Positions 1-7,160 of a stretch of 13,633 bases of DNA are shown here, one piece after another; position 1 is the stretch's first letter; every line of letters begins with the position of its first letter. This DNA is from DAIUCA01 sp964613675 (lineage in GTDB: Bacteria > Pseudomonadota > Gammaproteobacteria > Competibacterales > Competibacteraceae). Under the pieces are notes generated by a model. The model was not told where the DNA came from, did not search any database, and was given only the letters and a program-made list of their open reading frames with translations. Position numbers and translations under genes: made by a program. The DNA lies in NCBI GenBank assembly GCA_964613675.1, contig CAZTIH010000067.1:1-13633 (forward strand), in the 5' to 3' direction.

Positions 1-126
1 CTTTTGATTGCTAAATTTCAAAATGTTCAGCGCCCGATCCACCGGCAAACCGCGCACCAAGTCCGCCACTAAACGGGCTTTTTGGGGCGAGATGCGGGCG
101 TGACGCAAAATAGCATTGGTGGACAT
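1..126 (-). CDS. rplV: 50S ribosomal protein L22, N-terminal part (cut by window edge)
   Basis: The minus strand from 126 to 1 encodes 42 residues beginning MSTNAILRHARISPQKARLV and continuing through ADLVRGLPVDRAL, which matches the N-terminal half of bacterial L22 (E. coli [20 protein letters not shown]). L22 is a 50S protein that binds 23S rRNA and lines the nascent-peptide exit tunnel. The tunnel hairpin is in the missing C-terminal part, so nothing can be said about macrolide-resistance changes. The ATG at 126 follows the rpsS stop by 10 nt. A GAGG Shine-Dalgarno at 134-137 sits 7 nt upstream and overlaps the rpsS stop codon. A GTG directly before the ATG (127-129) is a possible but less likely start. 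Rank in the operon (after rpsS) is the usual S10-operon order. Confidence 0.95.
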   Translation of the reverse strand, partial: MSTNAILRHARISPQKARLVADLVRGLPVDRALNILKFSNQK

Positions 127-136
127 CACTGCACCT

Positions 137-409
137 CTAGCGCGATTTCTTGTCCGCCACATGCCCCTTAAACGTACGGGTCAAGGCGAACTCACCGAGT
201 TTGTGACCAATCATGTTTTCCGTAATCATCACGGGAACATGCTGCTTACCGTTATGCACGGCAATCGTTAACCCAATCATCTCGGGAATGACCATAGATC
301 GACGCGACCAAGTTTTAATGGGCTTGCGACTACTGCTGGAAATCGCTTGCTCAACTTTTTTGATCAGGTGTAAATCGACGAACGGCCCTTTTTTAATCGA
401 ACGTGGCAT
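137..409 (-). CDS. rpsS: 30S ribosomal protein S19
   Basis: Complete 90-residue S19 (E. coli 92), starting MPRSIKKGPFVD with the family signatures KTWSRRSMVIPEMIG, VHNGKQHVPV and GHKLGEFALTRT. S19 sits in the head of the 30S subunit with S13, near the A site and the B1 bridge, and binds 16S rRNA. The ATG at 409 is preceded by GAGGGA about 5 nt upstream. The stop is TAG. It lies 12 nt after rplB and 10 nt before rplV, consistent with one polycistronic message. Length and sequence are ordinary, with a slightly shorter lysine-rich tail (ADKKSR). Confidence 0.98.
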   Translation of the reverse strand: MPRSIKKGPFVDLHLIKKVEQAISSSSRKPIKTWSRRSMVIPEMIGLTIAVHNGKQHVPVMITENMIGHKLGEFALTRTFKGHVADKKSR

Positions 410-421
410 CGCGTTCCCTCG

Positions 422-1246
422 TTATTTCTTCGCAGTGCGACGGCGAATAATCATGCCGTCGGTGCGTTTGTTGTGACGGGTTTTATACCCTTTGGTCGGC
501 ACACCCCAGGGAGTGACGGGATGCTTACCAAAGTTGCGCCCTTCGCCACCGCCATGGGGGTGGTCAACCGGGTTCATAGCTGTACCGCGCACGGTCGGAC
601 GAATGCCAATCCACCGTTTAGCGCCCGCTTTGCCAAATTTCTTCAAATTGTGCTCGCCGTTCCCCACTTCGCCGATGGTGGCCCGACATTCCACATGAAT
701 TCGACGCACTTCCCCAGAACTCAGGCGCACAATCGCGTAATCGCGTTCCCGACCGAGCAATTGGGTCGTCGTCCCTGCGCTGCGGGCGATTTGTGCCCCG
801 CCCCCCGGCCGCATTTCAATGCAATGCACTTGGGTTCCTACGGGAATGTTCCGCAGTGGGAGACAGTTGCCAGGCTTGATGGGAGACACCGGCCCCGATT
901 GCACTACATCTCCCACCGATAATCCCTTGGGCGCGATGATGTAACGGCGTTCACCGTCGGCGTAGAGCACCAGTGCAATGTTGGCGCTGCGATTGGGGTC
1001 GTACTCAAGCCGTTCAACTTTAGCCGGGATATCGTCTTTGTTACGGCGAAAGTCCACCAACCGATAGTGACGCCGATGACCGCCCCCCTGATGACGCACT
1101 GTAACGCGCCCCAAATTGTTGCGGCCCCCGGACTTGTTCTGGGCCACGACGAGAGGTGCGTAGGGTTCCCCTCGGTAAAGCCCGGGCGTTTTGATCTGTA
1201 CGACAAATCGCCGTCCCGGTGAAGTTGGTTTTTTCTTAATAATCAT
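422..1246 (-). CDS. rplB: 50S ribosomal protein L2
   Basis: Complete 274-residue L2 (E. coli 273). The N-terminal KPTSPGRRFVV, the RNA-binding core (VERLEYDPNRSANIALVLY, RNIPVGTQVHCIEM) and the C-terminal MNPVDHPHGGGEGRNFGKH block are all present. L2 is a primary 23S rRNA binder needed for subunit joining and peptidyl transferase activity. His229 in VDHPHGG falls at the same number as the functionally important E. coli His229. The ATG at 1246 lies 4 nt after the rplW stop, and AGGGA across that stop can act as its Shine-Dalgarno, so translation is probably coupled. The N terminus reads MIIKKKPT rather than the E. coli MAVVKCKPT. No defect is visible. Confidence 0.98.
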   Translation of the reverse strand: MIIKKKPTSPGRRFVVQIKTPGLYRGEPYAPLVVAQNKSGGRNNLGRVTVRHQGGGHRRHYRLVDFRRNKDDIPAKVERLEYDPNRSANIALVLYADGERRYIIAPKGLSVGDVVQSGPVSPIKPGNCLPLRNIPVGTQVHCIEMRPGGGAQIARSAGTTTQLLGRERDYAIVRLSSGEVRRIHVECRATIGEVGNGEHNLKKFGKAGAKRWIGIRPTVRGTAMNPVDHPHGGGEGRNFGKHPVTPWGVPTKGYKTRHNKRTDGMIIRRRTAKK

Positions 1247-1250
1247 GGAG

Positions 1251-1571
1251 TTATCCCTGCGCGTCGGTCATAAAGTTGAGGTCTTCGCCCTTTTGGAGCG
1301 TGACATAGGCTTTCTTCCAATTATTTCGCTTGCCTTCGATTTGGCGAAATCGGCGGGTTTTCCCCTTGACATTCAATACATTGACCGCCGCAACTTTCAC
1401 TTGAAACACCAGTTCGATAGCGGCTTTGATGTCGTGTTTATTGGCGTCACGCGCAACCTTAAACGCGATTTGCTTGCGGTCTTCGCTGTCGGCAAGACGA
1501 GTGGCTTTTTCGGAGATGATCGGGGCAATGATCACATTCAATAAGCGTTCTTCTCTGAGGGTACTTAACAT
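1251..1571 (-). CDS. rplW: 50S ribosomal protein L23
   Basis: 106-residue L23 (E. coli 100) with REERLLNVIIAPIISEKAT at the N terminus, IKAAIELVFQVKVAAVNVL in the middle and NNWKKAYVTL near the end. L23 lies at the tunnel exit and is the docking site for trigger factor and signal recognition particle. The exit-site glutamate (E. coli Glu18, in the SEKA motif) is conserved. I chose ATG at 1571 because GAGGAG at 1580-1585 sits 8 nt upstream. The in-frame GTG at 1580 would abut that site and adds only three residues. The start codon lies inside the end of rplD, sharing ATGTTAA (7-nt overlap), a classic arrangement for translational coupling. Confidence 0.97.
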   Translation of the reverse strand: MLSTLREERLLNVIIAPIISEKATRLADSEDRKQIAFKVARDANKHDIKAAIELVFQVKVAAVNVLNVKGKTRRFRQIEGKRNNWKKAYVTLQKGEDLNFMTDAQG

Positions 1572-2251
1572 GCGAGCCACTCCTCGATTTCGGTGATGGC
1601 ATCTCGGGCCAAAATCACGCAGTCACTATCGATGAGGCTGACGGGATCCATACCGTGCACATCGCACATCCCCAACCACGAAATATTACGCCCCGCCAGA
1701 AAAGTGGGTTCATCGAGGCATTCGCTGACGACGAGCGTTTTGTTGCCCTCAAGACCAAAGCGATTCAGGGTCGCCATCATGAATTTCGTACGCGGTTCAT
1801 CGAGACGAAACTCATCAATCGCAAATAGCCGATCTTCCCGACGCAGCTGCGCCAGAATGCTACTCATAGCGGCGCGATACATTTTTTTGTTGACTTTTTG
1901 AGAAAAGTCACGAGGTGTTGCGGCAAACACTTTACCGCCCCCCCGCCACAACGGGCTACGGCTAGTCCCCGCACGGGCACGCCCCGTTCCTTTTTGCTTC
2001 CACGGCTTTGCACCGCCCCCCTTTACCATCGCCCGCGTTTTCTGGGCTTTAGTCCCCGCACGCCCGCCCGCTTGGTAGGCCACGACGATTTGGTGGATGA
2101 GGGCTTCGGCGTAATCGCGGTCGAAAATATCGGCAGAAACGGCTAATTCGCCGAGCGCATCGGGATTAGCGAATGTACGCAACGGAAGGGAAACCGTTCC
2201 TTCTTTACGGAGACGGCGACGCGGAGGGGCCGCTTGAATACGAGCTTCCAT
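1565..2251 (-). CDS. rplD: 50S ribosomal protein L4 with N-terminal extension
   Basis: 228-residue L4 (E. coli 201). The body aligns from about residue 33 (GELAVSADIFDRDYAEALIHQ) through VVAYQAGGRAGTKAQKTRA, the extended loop KPWKQKGTGRARAG, FSQKVNKKMYRAA and the C-terminal ITEIEEWLA. L4 binds 23S rRNA domain I. Its loop reaches the exit tunnel, and in E. coli it also represses the S10 operon. The start at 2251 is supported by AAGGAG (2258-2263) spaced 6 nt, which overlaps the last codons of rplC. No ATG or GTG lies at the usual L4 start. The product therefore carries about 24 extra residues, proline- and arginine-rich at first (APPRRRLRK). The gene is 3 nt after rplC and overlaps rplW by 7 nt. 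It ends in an unusual Cys. Identity is certain; the extension's role is unknown. Confidence 0.97.
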   Translation of the reverse strand: MEARIQAAPPRRRLRKEGTVSLPLRTFANPDALGELAVSADIFDRDYAEALIHQIVVAYQAGGRAGTKAQKTRAMVKGGGAKPWKQKGTGRARAGTSRSPLWRGGGKVFAATPRDFSQKVNKKMYRAAMSSILAQLRREDRLFAIDEFRLDEPRTKFMMATLNRFGLEGNKTLVVSECLDEPTFLAGRNISWLGMCDVHGMDPVSLIDSDCVILARDAITEIEEWLAC

Positions 2252-2254
2252 CGG

Positions 2255-2908
2255 TTACTCCTTCGGCTTTCTAACTTTAACGGCGGGGCGAACGATGACA
2301 TCCCCCCCCTTGGCACCCGGGACGGCACCTTTAATTAACAACAGATTGCGATCGGTATCGACGCGCACGACTTCGAGATTCTGAATACTGCGCCGTACAT
2401 CCCCTAAATGACCGGCCATGCGCTTGCCTTTCCACACCTTACCTGGAGTTTGACGCTGCCCAATGGAGCCGGGGGCACGATGCGAGAGCGAATTCCCATG
2501 CGTGGCGCGTTGTGCGGCAAAGTGGTGGCGTTTGATCGCACCGGCAAAGCCTTTACCAATCGTCGTACCCGTCACATCGACCTTCTGCCCCACCGTAAAC
2601 CGATCCACCCGCAGTTCGGCACCGCATTGCAAATCAGCGCCTTCCCCTTCGGTCAAACGAAATTCCCAAAGCCCTCGACCTGGCTCGACTTCGGCTTTCT
2701 TGAAATGGCCCGCCATCGGTTTGGTCACGCGAGAGGCGCGACGGGTCCCCGTCGTAATCTGAATGGCTTCATAACCATCTACTTTTAGGGTTTTGCGCTG
2801 GGTCACGCGATTGGGTTCAACTTCGACGACCGTTACCGGAATCGACGCCCCCGTTTCGCTGAATAAACGCATCATGCCGATCTTGCGACCGACTAAGCCT
2901 ATGGCCAT
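2255..2908 (-). CDS. rplC: 50S ribosomal protein L3
   Basis: 217-residue L3 (E. coli 209) starting MAIGLVGRKIGMMRLF, with RVTKPMAGHFKKA, KGFAGAIKRHHF, THGNSLSHRAPGSIG and the C-terminal NLLLIKGAVPGAKGGD. L3 is an early 50S assembly protein whose loop reaches toward the peptidyl transferase centre. Gln153 in GQRQTPGK corresponds to the E. coli Gln150 methylated by PrmB. The frame is open upstream to 2983, but those 25 codons run through a hairpin and match nothing in L3. ATG 2908, with AGAGGA at 2916-2921 (7-nt spacing), is the start. The gene follows a 96-nt gap after rpsJ, the largest in the S10 part, and is 3 nt before rplD. Confidence 0.98.
   Translation of the reverse strand: MAIGLVGRKIGMMRLFSETGASIPVTVVEVEPNRVTQRKTLKVDGYEAIQITTGTRRASRVTKPMAGHFKKAEVEPGRGLWEFRLTEGEGADLQCGAELRVDRFTVGQKVDVTGTTIGKGFAGAIKRHHFAAQRATHGNSLSHRAPGSIGQRQTPGKVWKGKRMAGHLGDVRRSIQNLEVVRVDTDRNLLLIKGAVPGAKGGDVIVRPAVKVRKPKE
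2258..2263 (-). promoter_or_regulatory. Shine-Dalgarno deciding the rplD start
   Basis: AAGGAG on the minus strand, formed by the final Lys-Glu codons of rplC, is 6 nt before ATG 2251. It is one of the best ribosome sites in the window and argues that the long form of L4 is the one made. A second purine stretch (AAAGAAGGA) lies inside the extension, but it is followed directly by ACG GTT, so it has no usable start codon at normal spacing. Confidence 0.85.
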
Positions 2909-2915
2909 TTTTGTA

Positions 2916-2921
2916 TCCTCT
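2916..2921 (-). promoter_or_regulatory. Shine-Dalgarno deciding the rplC start
   Basis: AGAGGA on the minus strand, 7 nt before ATG 2908, fixes the L3 start. The same six bases are exactly complementary to UCCUCU in the 3' side of the upstream hairpin (2959-2964), so the site could in principle be masked when that hairpin is open. The match is short and may be chance. Confidence 0.8.
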
Positions 2922-2948
2922 AAAAAACACAACCCGCTAAATGAACGG

Positions 2949-2987
2949 AAAAACGGCGAGAGGAGGGGTTGGCCACCCCTCATCGCC
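2949..2987 (-). terminator. Terminator-like hairpin (possible attenuator) between rpsJ and rplC
   Basis: Read on the minus strand, GGCGA (2987-2983) pairs with UCGCC (2959-2955), and GAGGGGU (2981-2975) pairs with ACCCCUC (2969-2963) around a 5-nt loop GGCCA. A 1-nt bulge faces a 3-nt bulge between the two stems. The 12 base pairs are GC-rich and are followed by G and then five U (2953-2949). This is the layout of an intrinsic terminator, 18 nt after the rpsJ stop and 41 nt before the rplC start. All downstream genes are essential, so complete termination is unlikely. Partial termination, attenuation, or an RNA-processing or stability element fits better. This is inferred from sequence only; no folding energy was computed. 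Confidence 0.6.
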
Positions 2988-3004
2988 TGTGGAAAAAAGT
3001 ACGG

Positions 3005-3319
3005 CTAGTTGAGTTTGATCTGAACGTCGACGCCCGCAGCTAAATCGAGCTTCATCAACGCTTCAACGGTACGGTCCGTAGGGTCGATAATATCGAGCAA
3101 CCGCTTGTGGGTACGCAATTCGTATTGATCCCGTGCGTCTTTGTCCACATGAGGCGACACCAGCACGGTGTAACGCTCAATTTTCGTGGGCAAAGGAATC
3201 GGACCGTGAACTCGGGCTTCGTTCTTCTTAGCAGCAGAAACGATTTCCCGCGCTGACTGATCGATTAACCGATGATCAAATGCTTTCAGGATGATTCGGA
3301 TGCGTTGGCCGCTGCTCAT
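3005..3319 (-). CDS. rpsJ: 30S ribosomal protein S10 (NusE)
   Basis: Complete 104-residue S10 (E. coli 103), with RIRIILKAFDHRLIDQSA, VHGPIPLPTKIERYTVL, SPHVDKDARDQYELRTHKR and LMKLDLAAGVDVQIKL. S10 is a 30S head protein and, as NusE, pairs with NusB and NusG in transcription antitermination and transcription-translation coupling. In E. coli it heads its own operon. Here ATG 3319 is only 4 nt past the tuf stop. The Shine-Dalgarno is weak (GAAG about 7 nt upstream), so translation is probably coupled to tuf. The sequence is ordinary; what is odd is the absence of any leader in front and the 96-nt gap with a hairpin behind. Confidence 0.98.
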   Translation of the reverse strand: MSSGQRIRIILKAFDHRLIDQSAREIVSAAKKNEARVHGPIPLPTKIERYTVLVSPHVDKDARDQYELRTHKRLLDIIDPTDRTVEALMKLDLAAGVDVQIKLN

Positions 3320-3323
3320 GGCG

Positions 3324-4514
3324 CTACTTCAAAACCTTCGCTACAACGCCCGCGCCGACGGTACGGCCCCCTTCGCGAATCGCAAAGCGTAACCCTTCTT
3401 CCATTGCGATGGGCGCAATGAGTTCGACGACCATTTTGATGTTGTCGCCAGGCATCACCATTTCAACCCCTTCAGGTAACTCCACCGAACCCGTTACATC
3501 CGTGGTGCGGAAGTAAAACTGCGGACGGTAACCTTTGAAAAAGGGAGTGTGACGGCCGCCTTCTTCCTTGCTCAACACATAAACTTCCGACTCAAACTTG
3601 GTGTGCGGCGTGATGGTGTTGGGCTTGGCGAGAACCTGCCCCCGCTCCACATCTTCGCGCTTCGTACCCCGTAGCAGTGCCCCGACGTTGTCACCGGCTT
3701 GGCCTTGGTCGAGCAACTTGCGGAACATCTCCACACCCGTACAGATGGTTTTTACCGTATCGCGCATCCCCACAATCGAGACTTCATCCCCTACCTTCAG
3801 AATTCCGCGCTCAACCCGACCCGTAACAACCGTTCCGCGACCCGAAATCGAGAACACATCTTCAATGGGCATCAAGAAAGGCTTGTCAATGTCGCGTTCG
3901 GGCTGCGGAATATAAGCATCCAAGGCATCGACCAACTCGACGATGGCCGGTACCCCAATAGGAGATTGATCGCCTTCGAGCGCCTTCAGAGCCGAACCTT
4001 TAATGATCGGGGTATCGTCGCCGGGAAAATCGTATTTCGATAACAGCTCGCGGACTTCCATTTCAACGAGTTCTAACAGCTCCTCGTCGTCCACCATATC
4101 GGCTTTGTTCATAAAGACGATGATGTACGGCACACCGACCTGACGCGACAACAAGATGTGTTCACGTGTTTGAGGCATCGGGCCGTCAGCCGCCGACACC
4201 ACTAAAATCGCGCCGTCCATCTGCGCCGCACCGGTGATCATGTTTTTCACATAATCCGCGTGGCCAGGGCAATCTACATGGGCGTAATGGCGTTTCGGGG
4301 ACTCGTATTCGACATGCGCCGTCGCAATCGTAATCCCCCGAGCGCGCTCTTCAGGAGCCGCGTCGATCTGGTCATACGCTTTAAATTGCCCACCGAAACG
4401 CTCGGCACCGATTTTCGTCAGCGCAGCAGTCAGTGTCGTTTTGCCATGATCCACGTGACCAATCGTGCCGACATTTAAGTGGGGCTTTGTACGTTCAAAC
4501 TTCTCTTTTGCCAT
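3324..4514 (-). CDS. tuf: Elongation factor Tu
   Basis: Complete 396-residue EF-Tu (E. coli 394), the GTPase that brings aminoacyl-tRNA to the ribosomal A site. G-domain motifs in order are GHVDHGKT (19-26), the switch I region with RGITIATAHVEY (59-70), DCPGH (81-85, catalytic His85), NKAD (136-139) and SAL (174-176). Domains 2 and 3 follow, with GRGTVVTGRVERG, PFFKGYRPQFYFRTTDVTG and the C-terminal GGRTVGAGVVAKVLK. ATG 4514 has GAGG at 4521-4524 with 6-nt spacing. The gene is 43 nt after fusA and 4 nt before rpsJ. I see no convincing promoter in the 43-nt gap. Only this copy is in the window; whether a second tuf exists elsewhere cannot be judged. Confidence 0.99.
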   Translation of the reverse strand: MAKEKFERTKPHLNVGTIGHVDHGKTTLTAALTKIGAERFGGQFKAYDQIDAAPEERARGITIATAHVEYESPKRHYAHVDCPGHADYVKNMITGAAQMDGAILVVSAADGPMPQTREHILLSRQVGVPYIIVFMNKADMVDDEELLELVEMEVRELLSKYDFPGDDTPIIKGSALKALEGDQSPIGVPAIVELVDALDAYIPQPERDIDKPFLMPIEDVFSISGRGTVVTGRVERGILKVGDEVSIVGMRDTVKTICTGVEMFRKLLDQGQAGDNVGALLRGTKREDVERGQVLAKPNTITPHTKFESEVYVLSKEEGGRHTPFFKGYRPQFYFRTTDVTGSVELPEGVEMVMPGDNIKMVVELIAPIAMEEGLRFAIREGGRTVGAGVVAKVLK

Positions 4515-4557
4515 GATTAACCTCAGCTATTCTCAATCAGTAAAGCGTTGTTTTTAG

Positions 4558-6659
4558 TTAGGCTTTTTTCTTAATAATCGCCTCAGCCACATTCATTGGG
4601 GCCTCGGTGTATTTAGTAAATTCCATTGAATAAGTTGCCCGCCCCTGCGTCGCAGAACGCAGCACGGTTGAATAACCAAACATTTCGGAGAGAGGGACTT
4701 CGGCCAATACCATTTTGCCCGCGAGACTGTCTTCCATGCCTTGCACCACGCCGCGACGACGATTTAAGTCACCAATAACATCCCCCATGTACTCTTCGGG
4801 GGTAATGACTTCGACTTTCATGATCGGTTCGAGGAGCACGGGACTCGCTTTCAACGCACCTTCTTTGAAGGCCATCGACCCAGCAATCTTAAACGCCATT
4901 TCCGACGAATCCACATCGTGGTACGAACCGTCGTAAATCGTCACCTTTACATCGACGACGGGGTAGCCCGCCAGCACCCCATTGGATAATTGCTCTTGCA
5001 CGCCTTTGTCCACCGCAGGCACATACTCTTTGGGAACAACCCCGCCGACAATCTCATTGGAAAAGGAGTACCCCGTCCCCGGCTCTTGAGGCTCGATGCG
5101 AAGCCACACATGCCCATATTGACCCCGTCCCCCAGACTGGCGAACAAACTTACCTTCTTGCTCGACTTTGCGACGAATGGTTTCTCGGTAAGCCACCTGT
5201 GGCGCCCCCACATTGGCTTCCACCTTAAATTCGCGTTTCATCCGATCGACGATAATCTCAAGGTGCAGCTCTCCCATCCCCGAAATAATGGTTTGTCCGG
5301 TTTCCTGATCGGTGTGAACGCGGAACGACGGATCTTCTTGCGCCAATTTCTGCAACGCAATGCCCATTTTCTCTTGGTCGGCCTTGGTTTTCGGCTCAAC
5401 GGCCACCGAAATCACCGGCTCGGGGAAATCCATACGCTCAAGGGTAATGATGTTGTTGAGGTCGCACAGCGTGTCGCCGGTCGTCACATCTTTCAGGCCC
5501 ACGGCAGCAGCGATGTCACCCGCAAGAACCTCGTCAATTTCTTCGCGCTGGTTGGCGTGCATCTGCAACAGCCGTCCGATGCGCTCTTTCTTGCCTTTGA
5601 CAGGGTTATAAACCGTATCGCCTTTCGTCAGAATGCCCGAATACACGCGGAAGAACGTCAGCGTACCGACGAAGGGATCTGTTGCGATCTTAAACGCAAG
5701 CGCTGCAAAGGGTTCTTTGTCATTGGGATGACGTTCTGAAGGCTCATCATTTTCCAAATGCCCTCGGATCGCCGCCACATCGGTGGGTGCAGGGAGATAT
5801 TGAACAACCGCATCCAACATGGCCTGCACACCTTTGTTTTTAAAGGCCGTTCCACACAACATCGGAATAATTTCGTTACGCAGAGTGCGGGCTCTTAATC
5901 CTGCAATAATTTCTTCCTCAGTCAGCTCCTCGCCGCCTAAGTACTTCTCGATGGTCTCTTCAGAACCCTCTGCGGCGGCTTCAATCATCTTCTGACGATA
6001 CTCTTCACAGATTTCCTTGAGATCATCGGGAATTTCTTCATAAGTGAAGGTTGTGCCGCGATTGTCTTCATCCCAATACACCGCCTTCATCTTGACCAGA
6101 TCGACGACGCCCTTGAAATTTTCTTCAGCGCCAATCGGCACTTGAATGGGAATTGGATTCGCCTTCAGACGGTCGATTAGCTGCTGGTACACACGGAAAA
6201 AGTTGGCCCCGGTACGATCCATTTTGTTGACAAACGCAAGACGAGGTACTCCGTACTTGTTTGCCTGACGCCATACAGTCTCCGTTTGCGGCTGTACCCC
6301 CCCCACCGAGCACAGCACCGTGCAAGCGCCATCCAACACCCGCAAGCTACGCTCAACTTCGATGGTGAAGTCCACGTGACCGGGGGTGTCGATGATGTTA
6401 ATGCGATGCTGCGGAAACTGTTTGGCCATCCCCGACCAAAAACAGGTCGTAGCCGCTGAGGTAATAGTGATTCCGCGCTCTTTTTCTTGCTCCATCCAGT
6501 CCATGGTGGCGGCACCGTCGTGAACTTCACCANNNNNNNNNNTTTGTGCGAGACCCCGGTGTAGAACAGAACCCGTTCGGTCGTAGTGGTTTTACCAGCA
6601 TCAATGTGAGCCATGATGCCGATGTTTCGGTACAGCTCGATGGGCGTTTTGCGGGCCAC
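4558..6659 (-). CDS. fusA: Elongation factor G, interrupted by a run of N
   Basis: EF-G, the GTPase that drives tRNA-mRNA translocation. From the start come NIGIMAHIDAGKTTTTERVL (P-loop at residues 17-24) and GVSHK, then the N run. GEVHDGAATMDWMEQEKERG (switch I), IIDTPGHVDF, FVNKMDR and RVHTDQETGQTIISGMGELH follow, then domain IV/V blocks (SGGRGQYGHV, GSYHDVDSSE, EVPLSEMFGYS). The frames on the two sides of the ten N differ by one base. Family alignment (HKIGEVHDG) needs only two bases there, giving about 697 residues (E. coli 704), so this is an assembly gap and not a frameshift. The start is GTG at 6659, 14 nt after rpsG, with GAGGA at 6667-6671 (7-nt spacing). The C terminus is ...AIIKKKA. 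The gene is otherwise intact. Confidence 0.96.
6533..6542. other. Assembly gap (10 N) in the switch I region of fusA
   Basis: Ten ambiguous bases lie between codon 39 (Lys, AAA) and TGGTGAA on the coding strand. The continuing frame decodes GEVHDGAATMDW only if the number of missing bases is 2 modulo 3, whereas ten is 1 modulo 3. The conserved EF-G text HK-[IL]-GEVHDG predicts exactly two missing bases (first two of an Ile or Leu codon). The N count is therefore a placeholder and should not be read as real length. Confidence 0.95.
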
Positions 6660-6666
6660 GGCGATT

Positions 6667-6671
6667 TCCTC
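6667..6671 (-). promoter_or_regulatory. Shine-Dalgarno supporting the GTG start of fusA
   Basis: GAGGA on the minus strand, 7 nt before GTG 6659 and just past the rpsG stop. EF-G homology begins exactly at this GTG (V/M-ARKTPIELYRNIG), and no ATG lies close upstream, so the GTG start is well supported. Confidence 0.8.
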
Positions 6672-6673
6672 TG

Positions 6674-7144
6674 TTACCAGCGATAGTGAGCGAAGGCTTT
6701 GTTCGCGTCGGCCATACGGTGGGTGTCTTCGCGCTTTTTCACGGCAGCGCCGCGATTTTCAGACGCATCGAGCAGTTCACTGGCCAGTTTACGCATCATG
6801 GATTTGTCGTTGCGCTTGCGAGCCGCGTCGATGATCCAACGCATTGCGAGGGCCGTTCTGCGGACCGCACGCACTTCAACGGGGACTTGGTAAGTTGCCC
6901 CCCCCACGCGCCGCGACTTCACCTCGACGACGGGGCGAACGTTGTCTAACGCTTTCTCTAAAAGCTCCATAGGATCGTTTTTAGCGCGTTCTTGGATCTG
7001 ATCGAGCGCACCGTAAACAATGGATTCTGCAACGGATTTTTTCCCGCGCTCCATCAACATGTTCATAAAACGTCCAAGCATTTCGCTGTGGAATTTGGGG
7101 TCAGGGAGCACTTCGCGGCGTTGAATTTCGCGTCTTCTGGGCAT
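6674..7144 (-). CDS. rpsG: 30S ribosomal protein S7
   Basis: Complete 156-residue S7 of the short form, starting MPRRREIQRREVLPDPK, with VRPVVEVKSRRVGGATYQVPVEV and ending ADANKAFAHYRW. S7 nucleates assembly of the 30S head by binding the 3' major domain of 16S rRNA and contacts E-site tRNA. In E. coli S7 also represses the str operon by binding the roughly 100-nt spacer between rpsL and rpsG. Here that spacer is 16 nt (7145-7160), too short for such a site. ATG 7144 has AGGA about 10 nt upstream, at the rpsL stop. The next gene, fusA, starts 14 nt downstream. Confidence 0.98.
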   Translation of the reverse strand: MPRRREIQRREVLPDPKFHSEMLGRFMNMLMERGKKSVAESIVYGALDQIQERAKNDPMELLEKALDNVRPVVEVKSRRVGGATYQVPVEVRAVRRTALAMRWIIDAARKRNDKSMMRKLASELLDASENRGAAVKKREDTHRMADANKAFAHYRW

Positions 7145-7160
7145 GGCTACTGTTTCCTAT

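Noticed and set aside
473..922. Open reading frame of 149 codons on the plus strand opposite rplB
   Set aside because: It is antisense to a fully conserved L2 gene, has no family-like motif, and has no ribosome site or promoter of its own.
2909..2983. Longer L3 starting at 2983
   Set aside because: The extra 25 codons run through the hairpin, match no L3, and bypass the good Shine-Dalgarno of ATG 2908.
4515..4557. Separate tuf promoter in the fusA-tuf gap
   Set aside because: Only a poor -10-like GAGAAT is visible with no matching -35; 43 nt with a GAGG site is enough for simple co-transcription.
4990..5739. Long plus-strand frame (249 codons) opposite fusA
   Set aside because: It is the mirror of EF-G coding sequence with its codon bias, and its translation is low-complexity and unlike any protein I recognise.
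6177..6659. Possible real frameshift or truncated EF-G
   Set aside because: The frame change coincides exactly with the ten N, and both flanks are perfect EF-G sequence. It is an assembly artefact.
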